Position numbers and translations under genes: made by a program
IMG/VR virus record: IMGVR_UViG_3300047322_000607
Location: 1-64,000 of that record
DNA length: 64,000 bases
Origin: a virus
Strand: one strand, 5' to 3'
The notes under the pieces: generated by a model
Told to the model about the DNA's origin: nothing
The model's input: only the letters and a program-made list of their open reading frames with translations
The model's database searches: none
Shown here: positions 58,832-64,000 of the stretch, in pieces
How positions within the stretch are numbered: position 1 is the stretch's first letter
Layout of the letters: each line of letters begins with the position of its first letter

Positions 58832-59235
58832 ACTGCGAGAAGTGCAATCGCCCGAAGGCGACCGAAGGCGTGGTCGAGCCCATGGCCATTTTGTCGAAGT
58901 GCTCTCTCGTGCTCTGCTGGCGCGAGCTCCGGCCTCAGTCGGCGGTCTTCCGGGATGACTGCGAACGCGCGGCCGATCCTCTACGCGGTCTCTCCGTCGA
59001 ATCGGCGGTCGACCCCGAAGACGACAAGACCGAAAAGGTAGATCATCCTCCCCACTACACCGGCCATCCGTCCGGCGTCGAGTGCATCACCATCGTTGAG
59101 CATTTCGGGTTCAACCTCGGCAACGCGATCAAATACATCTGGCGGGCGGCGCTAAAGGGGGACCTCGTCGAGGATCTCAAAAAGGCCCGTTGGTACATCG
59201 ACCGGGAGATCGGTCGCCTAGAGGCCGGCAAGTGA
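58828..59235 (+). CDS. DUF3310 protein (nucleotide-metabolism type)
   Basis: Residues 71-130 of this 135-aa protein match DUF3310: DHPPHYTGHPSGVECITIVE, then NAIKYIWRAALKG and DLKKARWYIDREI. T7 gp1.7, a nucleotide kinase, contains this domain. The first 60 residues include a CxxC zinc-like pair (CEKC) and are additional. A nucleotide-related role is likely. Confidence 0.8.
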   Translation: MNCEKCNRPKATEGVVEPMAILSKCSLVLCWRELRPQSAVFRDDCERAADPLRGLSVESAVDPEDDKTEKVDHPPHYTGHPSGVECITIVEHFGFNLGNAIKYIWRAALKGDLVEDLKKARWYIDREIGRLEAGK

Positions 59236-59486
59236 TCGCCGGGAAGATCTGCCGGGACTATGGCGACGTTCCGGGATGCCTCGGCGATCCCGACGAGCGC
59301 TTTACGATGCGCTTCGACACCATCGGGCAACCGCCGATCTACTGGTGCGCGCACTGCGGACCGGAGGCCAAGAAGATCGATGAAGCGCTGAAGCGCCTAC
59401 TCGAGTCGGGCGCCCCGGAGGACGTGAAGGCCTTCGAAAGCGCCGTCGACGAAGCGACCGAGAAGATGCGGAGGGAAGCGCATTGA
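59232..59486 (+). CDS. Hypothetical small protein with CxxC
   Basis: GTG 59232 starts an 84-aa protein with WCAHCGPEAKK at residues 38-48 and a helical C-terminus. Family unknown. Confidence 0.55.
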   Translation: MIAGKICRDYGDVPGCLGDPDERFTMRFDTIGQPPIYWCAHCGPEAKKIDEALKRLLESGAPEDVKAFESAVDEATEKMRREAH

Positions 59487-59749
59487 CCACCCGGATCGCC
59501 ATGGCGAAGAAGCTCCATCACCTTTGGTTCCCGGGATGGCACACCACCGAGGAGCGGCGCCGCGGCGCGACCTGCTCACGGTGCGGCCTGAAGGCGTGGC
59601 AGGTCGAGCGGGAGGGGAAGCTCGTTGTCCCCGGCGTCCCGGAGCTCGAGCCGCGCCGCATGCGCGTGCTGATAATCGAGACCCAATGGGGCGACGGCAT
59701 GCGGGTCCCGTCGTTCCTGTTGCCGAACTGCACCGGCGAGGTCGGCTAA
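59483..59749 (+). CDS. Hypothetical small protein with CxxC
   Basis: TTG 59483 overlaps the previous stop (TTGA); ATG 59501 is an alternative. The 88-aa protein has TCSRCGLKAWQVEREG and a beta-rich end. Family unknown. Confidence 0.55.
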   Translation: MTTRIAMAKKLHHLWFPGWHTTEERRRGATCSRCGLKAWQVEREGKLVVPGVPELEPRRMRVLIIETQWGDGMRVPSFLLPNCTGEVG

Positions 59750-60205
59750 ATGTGCACGCTCGATCCGAACCTACCCGACACCGGCGCCGGGATCTGCTGC
59801 ATCGGCGCTGCGGTCTATGGCCCCGGCGGCTGCACTTGCTGGGAGCCGGTCTTTGATCAACCGCAGTCGCAGGAGCTGCAGGAGGGGCCACCGCTGCAGC
59901 GGACGAAAATGTGCTCCGATTGCGCCTTCCGGCCTGGAAGCCCCGAGCGTTCCGGCGATCAGCGCTTCGACCTGAGCGGGCCAGGGGAGATCGAGGATCT
60001 GGTCTACTCCGGGGCGTCATTTGCCTGCCACGTCGGCATGCGCCAGACGGTGCGCCTCGAGCACCCGACCGGCGCGGTAGTCGAAAGCGGCCCCGGAGGC
60101 TACTCCCCAGCGAAGACCGCCACCCGTTCATGGAAGGCGGACGGTAGTCCGGCGGAGCTCTGCGCAGGCCTCGCGCAAGCCCGCGCGAAGTTGGGTCTCC
60201 GATGA
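59750..60205 (+). CDS. Cys-rich hypothetical protein
   Basis: The 151-aa protein has CTL..., ICCIGAAVYG, GCTCWEP, MCSDCAFRPGSPERSGD and ACHVGM. The CSDCAFRPGSPE segment occurs in a small family of phage and bacterial proteins of unknown role. It begins directly after the previous stop. Confidence 0.55.
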   Translation: MCTLDPNLPDTGAGICCIGAAVYGPGGCTCWEPVFDQPQSQELQEGPPLQRTKMCSDCAFRPGSPERSGDQRFDLSGPGEIEDLVYSGASFACHVGMRQTVRLEHPTGAVVESGPGGYSPAKTATRSWKADGSPAELCAGLAQARAKLGLR

Positions 60206-60525
60206 AGCGCCGCAAACGCGCCGACCGAGCCGCGCGCATCTTCAAGGCCTTCGGCTTCTCCGAGGTCAAGCGCCCGGCGGCTCGAGCGCCGGCACCACCA
60301 GCTGAGCAGGTCTCGGAGCTCGAGCCGCTCCGGGACGTGATGACCTCGGCGTGTCTCACGACCCCCCGCGGCCGGCTGGTGGTGGTCTCGGTTCTCTCCC
60401 CCTGTGGCCATTCGATTTGGCGCTATGTGCAGAAGGAGCCGACCCGGCCGGCGAAGCAACGGCGGTGCGTCGCTTGCTGGCTCGACGTGGTCACGCGCCG
60501 ACCCGGGCGAGCGTGGGGACTATGA
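60202..60525 (+). CDS. Hypothetical basic protein
   Basis: The 107-aa protein is Arg/Lys-rich at both ends, with CGHSIWRYVQK and RCVACWLDV near the end. It may bind nucleic acid and zinc. Family unknown. Confidence 0.55.
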   Translation: MKRRKRADRAARIFKAFGFSEVKRPAARAPAPPAEQVSELEPLRDVMTSACLTTPRGRLVVVSVLSPCGHSIWRYVQKEPTRPAKQRRCVACWLDVVTRRPGRAWGL

Positions 60526-60635
60526 AGCCGCGCACCGCGCTTGAACGCGCCGCGGCCCGCTGGGGCTGGGCGAGCGTTTGGTCGAAGCTCGGCGAGTCCC
60601 GGGTGCTCTTCGGCCCGATGTTCGACCCGGCATGA
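60522..60635 (+). CDS. Very small coupled protein
   Basis: ATG 60522 and the stop at 60635 overlap both neighbours by 4 bases. The 37-aa product (MKPRTALERAAARWGWASVW...) is basic and has no recognisable family. Double coupling is the main support. Confidence 0.45.
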   Translation: MKPRTALERAAARWGWASVWSKLGESRVLFGPMFDPA

Positions 60636-60994
60636 TCTGCAACCGCTGCAAGAGGGAAGAGGCGACCGCGCATGCGGAATGCCCGCTCGGCTGCGGATGG
60701 CGGCGCGACCTGTGCGAAAACTGTGAAGAGGTCGGGATCCCGGGGCGCTTCATCGCACGCGCCACCGTCAAGGCGCTGGGCGGTCACATGAATGTCCACA
60801 GCGCGAAGAGGATCCGCCGACCGAGACCTCGGTTCTTCATGCGGATCATCGCCGAGGAGCTCCCGGCCTGGTCGGCGCTCGGATGGAAGGACGACGGCAC
60901 CGGACACCATAGCCCGTCGGTCGGTCCGGTGCTGCTGCTCGAGTGGCGCGGCCGCGGCGCGCCGAAGACCCCCACCACCACGGAGATCCGATGA
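60632..60994 (+). CDS. Zinc-finger-like protein
   Basis: The 120-aa protein begins MICNRCKREEATAHAECPLG and continues with CGWRRDLCENC, about seven Cys and a His in 32 residues, which fits a double zinc site. The remainder is mixed. Family unknown. Confidence 0.55.
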   Translation: MICNRCKREEATAHAECPLGCGWRRDLCENCEEVGIPGRFIARATVKALGGHMNVHSAKRIRRPRPRFFMRIIAEELPAWSALGWKDDGTGHHSPSVGPVLLLEWRGRGAPKTPTTTEIR

Positions 60995-61632
60995 TGTCGA
61001 GAGCTCGAGACGACGCCGACGAAGAGACGGCGCCGGCGGCGAAGAAGCCGCGCAAGGGCCGCAACAAGGCGCGCCGCGAATTCGTCGAGGAGCTCTCGAC
61101 CGGCCTCCGGCGATGGATCGCCGCCGATGTCCGGCGCTGGGCAGACGAAAGCGCGGCGGCCGCGGCCGCTGGTGAACGGGTCCCGGCTGGTCGCGACTCG
61201 GAAGGCGACAAGTTTCGGAGCACTGGCCTCTCCGGCGCCTACTACCGCGTTTGGCTCTACAGCGGGAACGAGCTCGGGAGAACCTTCGGCCCGGCCGGCG
61301 AGGGCTGCATGAAGGTTCGCACCCACGGCGGCGGCGGGCCCGCCCGGGAGACCCTCGAGGAGGACGACCGGCTATCCAAGCTCTACGCCCGGGTGGTCGC
61401 CTCTCTCTCCCAGGTCGATCAGGTGATCCTCGCCTACTGGTCGCTGGCGACCCGCAAGGTCCGCACCGAGTGGTGCGCCTGGGTCGCGGAGAAGCTCGGC
61501 GAGCACGACCTATCGGACGTCAATCACAACGCCAACGGCGGACCGTGGACCGGGCCGGCGGTCGCGATGCGAATCAGCCGGATCAACGAGCGGATCGCGC
61601 TACTGATCCTCGACGCTCAAAAGGACATATAG
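60991..61632 (+). CDS. Hypothetical helical protein
   Basis: The 213-aa protein has a basic N-terminus followed by helical segments (YARVVASLSQVDQVILAYWSL, AMRISRINERIALLILDA). The pattern is like the late-gene regulators of some phages (antiterminator-Q-like), but I see no diagnostic motif. It ends the coupled run. Confidence 0.55.
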   Translation: MMSRARDDADEETAPAAKKPRKGRNKARREFVEELSTGLRRWIAADVRRWADESAAAAAAGERVPAGRDSEGDKFRSTGLSGAYYRVWLYSGNELGRTFGPAGEGCMKVRTHGGGGPARETLEEDDRLSKLYARVVASLSQVDQVILAYWSLATRKVRTEWCAWVAEKLGEHDLSDVNHNANGGPWTGPAVAMRISRINERIALLILDAQKDI

Positions 61633-61644
61633 CGTCAATGGAAG

Positions 61645-61654
61645 TTGATTCTCA
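61645..61654 (+). repeat. Duplicated leader sequence, copy 1
   Basis: TTGATTCTCA occurs here and at 62459-62468, each inside a similar 22-base leader (about 17 of 22 bases match) just upstream of a ribosome-binding site and start codon. The copies flank the MmcB-like nuclease gene. Confidence 0.55.
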
Positions 61655-61666
61655 GGGAGGGCGAAC

Positions 61667-62446
61667 GTGAGCGCTCAGCGAAAGGCAGTAGGTTTGTCGA
61701 CGTCGCAGGTAGAAGCGCTACTCGCCGATCGTTTCGCGGCGCCAGAGTATGCGACGTTGTTCAACGTCAAGAACCGAACCGGCTACGGCAAGGAGCGGTA
61801 TGCCGACGCCCTCAGTATGAACCTCTACCCGTCGCGCGGGCTGGAGTTGTCGGGGTTCGAGATCAAGGTTAGCCGCTCAGACTGGCTGCGCGAGAAGGAC
61901 GATCCGGCGAAGGCGGAGGAGATCCAGCGCTACTGCGATCGATGGTATCTCGTCCTCGGCGCCGCGGAGATCGTGAAGCCCGGCGAGTTGCCGCCGACAT
62001 GGGGCTTGATCGTTCCTGATCGCGGCGCGCTCAAAATCGCAATCGAGGCGCCGAGGCTTTCCCCTCATCCCCTCGATCGCGTGTTCATCGCGGCCATGCT
62101 CCGACGCGCGACCGAGCAGTCCCCTGATGTGATCAAGGCTGCCGAGTTTCGCGGATACGAGCGCGGCCATAAGAAGGGCAGCGAGATGGCAGAAGCCAAG
62201 TCTGCGGCCCTGGCGACGAGGCTCGAACAGCAGCAGGAAACCCACTCGGAGTTGATTCAGAAGGTCCATCGATTCGAGCAAGCCGCCGGGATCTCGATCG
62301 TTGGATATCGCGTCGACGCGAAGATCGGCGAAGCGGTGCGCCTTGTCCTCGCTGGCATGACGGCGGACCTGGAAAAGTACCGCGCACAGATGGCTCACCT
62401 CGTTGAGCGCGTCGACGAATCGATCGCAACGCTGAAGGCCACGTAG
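61667..62446 (+). CDS. MmcB-like PD-(D/E)xK nuclease-fold protein
   Basis: GTG 61667 follows GGGAGGGCGAAC. The first 125 residues of this 259-aa protein resemble MmcB-type DNA repair proteins: ADALSMNLYP (Asp48), FEIKVSRSDW (Glu65, Lys67) and a YLVLGAAEIVKPGELPPTWG segment. These fit a PD-(D/E)xK metal site. The C-terminal half is a coiled coil. Its codon use is less GC-rich than its neighbours and it is bracketed by a duplicated leader, so it may be a recent acquisition. Confidence 0.75.
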   Translation: MSAQRKAVGLSTSQVEALLADRFAAPEYATLFNVKNRTGYGKERYADALSMNLYPSRGLELSGFEIKVSRSDWLREKDDPAKAEEIQRYCDRWYLVLGAAEIVKPGELPPTWGLIVPDRGALKIAIEAPRLSPHPLDRVFIAAMLRRATEQSPDVIKAAEFRGYERGHKKGSEMAEAKSAALATRLEQQQETHSELIQKVHRFEQAAGISIVGYRVDAKIGEAVRLVLAGMTADLEKYRAQMAHLVERVDESIATLKAT

Positions 62447-62458
62447 AGACAATGACGA

Positions 62459-62468
62459 TTGATTCTCA
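62459..62468 (+). repeat. Duplicated leader sequence, copy 2
   Basis: Second copy of TTGATTCTCA, in front of AAAAGGAG and the ATG at 62484; see the copy at 61645. Confidence 0.55.
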
Positions 62469-62483
62469 AAAGGAGATCGCCCG

Positions 62484-63098
62484 ATGAAGAAGACGCCCCC
62501 GAAGAAGCCGAGCCGGGCGACCGCGCCGCTCGTCGAGAAGATGGGGATCCGCCACGTCGCCGCCGACTACAAGCGGATGGACGGCCTCTTCGTCGCACCC
62601 GGCCGGATGGTCGCCTTCGACGAGCCGCTCTTTCTCTTCCCGGGCCAGGAGATCTACGCCCCCCGGACGATCGAAGAGGGTCAATACGTCGTCCGGGTGG
62701 TGGTCGACGGCGTGCTGACCCGCACGGTCCGCGCGCCGCTTCACCCGACCCCGGTCCCGATCGCCGCGCCGGCGCTTCAATCGGTCCCCCTCGAGCCGGC
62801 GCCCGAGGCCACCTTCGCCCCGCAGGCGCTCGAGGCGCCGCCGAGCTCGCCGCCTGTGCGCCTGGTGCGCGTGCAGCAGCCACCGAACGACCTCGCCGAG
62901 CGGCAAGCCTCGGGCGACCTCCTGCGCGCGCTGTGGGCGCTCCTGTGGCCGGTGCTCTGCTACTTCCGGCTGCACGCCTGGCGCACCTACCGGAAGGTGA
63001 TGATCGACCCCAACCCGGGCGAGCTCGGTCCGTCGCAGCTGATCGCCGCGCGCCAGCGCTGCGCGCGCTGCAACAAGGAACGGTCGATCGTCCGATGA
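62484..63098 (+). CDS. Hypothetical protein
   Basis: ATG 62484 follows AAAAGGAGATCGCCCG. The 204-aa protein has a beta-rich first half (YAPRTIEEGQYVVRVVVDGV), a Pro/Ala linker, a hydrophobic helix (LLRALWALLWPVLCYF) and a final RCARCNKERS zinc-like pair. Family unknown. Confidence 0.6.
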   Translation: MKKTPPKKPSRATAPLVEKMGIRHVAADYKRMDGLFVAPGRMVAFDEPLFLFPGQEIYAPRTIEEGQYVVRVVVDGVLTRTVRAPLHPTPVPIAAPALQSVPLEPAPEATFAPQALEAPPSSPPVRLVRVQQPPNDLAERQASGDLLRALWALLWPVLCYFRLHAWRTYRKVMIDPNPGELGPSQLIAARQRCARCNKERSIVR

Positions 63099-63250
63099 AG
63101 CTACCGGACCACTACCCCACCAGCGGCGAATACCTGCTCGAGCCGCTCGAGGGGCCCGACGGCCGGCTCTACTCGATCATCCCCTTGACCTTCGGCCGGG
63201 CGCGGATCGTCGTGGGGCGCGACCGGCTCACCTATGACGACGGGTGGTGA
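63095..63250 (+). CDS. Small protein ended by TGA; N-terminal part of a split gene
   Basis: ATG 63095 overlaps the previous stop. The 51-aa product (MKLPDHYPTSGEYLLEPLEG...) ends ...TYDDGW before TGA 63248-63250. The same frame then stays open for 47 further codons with the codon use and composition of a real protein, so the gene is either disrupted, read through or recoded. See the next entry. Confidence 0.6.
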   Translation: MKLPDHYPTSGEYLLEPLEGPDGRLYSIIPLTFGRARIVVGRDRLTYDDGW

Positions 63251-63394
63251 TACGAGCGCCCCGGCGTAGCGGTCGCTGCGCTCCAAGCCTGGGATCCGAT
63301 GGTGGCGAAGGAACCGGAGGGATGGATCCGGCACCCGGAGACCGGCCGACGGCGCCCCGATGGCGATGCAACAAGGGAATACGTGAGCCGGTGA
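63251..63394 (+). other. In-frame continuation after TGA, with SECIS-like hairpin
   Basis: After the TGA the frame reads YERPGVAVAALQAWDP... and ends with GWIRHPETGRRRPDGD...EYVSR before a TGA that overlaps the next GTG (GTGA), as in a genuine coupled gene. An 8-bp stem (63263-63270 with 63275-63282) with loop GGTC starts 13 bases past the TGA. The UGA-to-loop distance is 20 bases. An ATG at 63299 could alternatively restart translation. Confidence 0.5.
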
Positions 63395-63690
63395 GGCTCG
63401 ACGAGTACCTGCAGGTCCGCGAGGCCTTCGCCCGCGAGCAGGCGCTACGGCTTGCCGCCGAAGCGGTGCGCGGCGAGCTCCTGCAGAGCGTCGCGCGGAT
63501 CAAACTGAAATGGGAGGCAGCCGAGCGGCGCGCCGACGACCACCCTAACGGCAGCTGGGGCGGTCTCTACGCGCAACGCGACGCCTGGCGCACCTTCGGC
63601 CTGCACTGGCGCGAGCAGGCCCGATGGTTGCGAATCGCGCTCGCCGCGGGCCCGCTGCTCGAATGGATGCACTGGAGAAAACCGAGATGA
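63391..63690 (+). CDS. Hypothetical helical protein
   Basis: GTG 63391 overlaps the preceding stop. The 99-aa protein is helical and Arg/Glu/Ala/Trp-rich (RLDEYLQVREAFAREQALRL, WGGLYAQRDAWRTFGLHWRE). A longer reading from 63244 would run through a shadow frame and is rejected. Confidence 0.6.
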   Translation: MRLDEYLQVREAFAREQALRLAAEAVRGELLQSVARIKLKWEAAERRADDHPNGSWGGLYAQRDAWRTFGLHWREQARWLRIALAAGPLLEWMHWRKPR

Positions 63691-64000
63691 AAAAGGCCAC
63701 CCTCTCCGACAAGGGGATCCGGACGCTCGCCGCGCTGGCGCTGGCGCCGATGCCACGGCAGGAGATCAATCCCGGCCTCGCGCGGAAGCTGCTGCTCGAG
63801 GCGCTCGCCGAGGAGATCGTGCTACCGAGCCCATACCGCACGGTCAAGGGCGACGTGCTCTATCTCCGGATCACCGGCGCCGGCCTCGCGCGCTTGCCGA
63901 TCCCGGTCCCCCGCTTCAAGGATGATCGGATCGTCGCCACCCTATCGATGCGCCGGAGCGTTTGGAGCTCGATCGCCGACGGCGGCGATACCCACCTCAC
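63687..64000 (+). CDS. Partial hypothetical protein cut by the window end
   Basis: ATG 63687 overlaps the previous stop. At least 104 residues are seen (MKKATLSDKGIRTLAALALA...), with a helical start resembling a winged-helix region (LARKLLLEALAEEIVLPSPY). The gene continues beyond the window, so no function can be given. Confidence 0.55.
   Translation, partial: MKKATLSDKGIRTLAALALAPMPRQEINPGLARKLLLEALAEEIVLPSPYRTVKGDVLYLRITGAGLARLPIPVPRFKDDRIVATLSMRRSVWSSIADGGDTHL

Noticed and set aside
63244-63390. Upstream extension of the 63391 gene from 63244
   Set aside because: The extension is a shadow of the better coding frame that continues after TGA 63248.
1-64000. Genome-wide reassignment of TGA to an amino acid
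   Set aside because: Many genes end in TGA within ATGA/GTGA overlaps, so TGA is a normal stop here; only the case at 63248 stands out.
1-64000. tRNA genes, CRISPR arrays, insertion sequences, integrase and attachment sites
   Set aside because: None was recognised by eye; small structured RNAs could still be missed without a covariance search.

Overview
The window is a continuous stretch of a GC-rich tailed-bacteriophage (or prophage) genome. Nearly every base is coding, most genes overlap by 1-4 bases (ATGA, GTGA, TTGA), and a complete virion module is present. The particle is a contractile-tailed myovirus built on the Mu plan: terminase, gp29-type portal, gpI-type protease/scaffold, decoration and capsid proteins, gp36/gpG/gp37/gp38-like connectors, sheath, tube, tail chaperones, tape measure, gpN, gpP, gp45, gp46, gp47 and gp48 follow one another in Mu order. 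No transposase, MuB or integrase is visible. Replication instead looks theta-type: an initiator-like protein with a GGGAC repeat array inside its gene, followed by a DnaC-like loader. The host cannot be named. GC content, many GTG/TTG starts, several lipoprotein signals and a Sec signal suggest a GC-rich diderm bacterium.

Layout. 0-26.4 kb (+): packaging, head and tail genes. 26.4-26.8 kb (-): a lone lipoprotein gene with its own promoter, then a strong terminator. 27-37.3 kb (+): fibre-like and accessory virion genes, several with export signals, a lipoprotein tyrosine phosphatase, a repeat protein, a membrane protein with an embedded lipoprotein signal, and a PG-binding/CHAP endolysin. 37.3-39.3 kb (-): a seven-gene cassette with two small membrane proteins and an MT-A70-type methyltransferase. 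39.38-44.4 kb (+): RusA-like resolvase, initiator, helicase loader and a P-loop ATPase, ending at a terminator. 44.6-64 kb (+): a long array of small, often Cys-rich proteins with a DUF5131 protein, RHH and Fis-like regulators, an HNH-like protein, an HExxH peptidase-like protein, an ASCH-like protein, DUF3310 and an MmcB-like nuclease. The last gene runs off the end.

The most unusual regulatory signal is a 19-bp element, TTACTTGCGCTCYKGCACC. It occurs six times, on both strands, always just upstream of a gene or operon, and contains a -35-like TTGCGC followed 16-17 bases later by a GTAKNT-like box. At four sites the start codon lies only 7-9 bases past that box, so these mRNAs may be leaderless. 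Two Fis-like proteins encoded beside these sites are candidate regulators.

Other points of interest are a small gene split by an in-frame TGA with a SECIS-like hairpin just downstream, fibre-like proteins with Sec and lipoprotein signals, and a pyrophosphatase-like/protease/scaffold fusion that keeps a Mu-style internal scaffold start. All functional calls come from reading motifs and gene order; no database search was possible.
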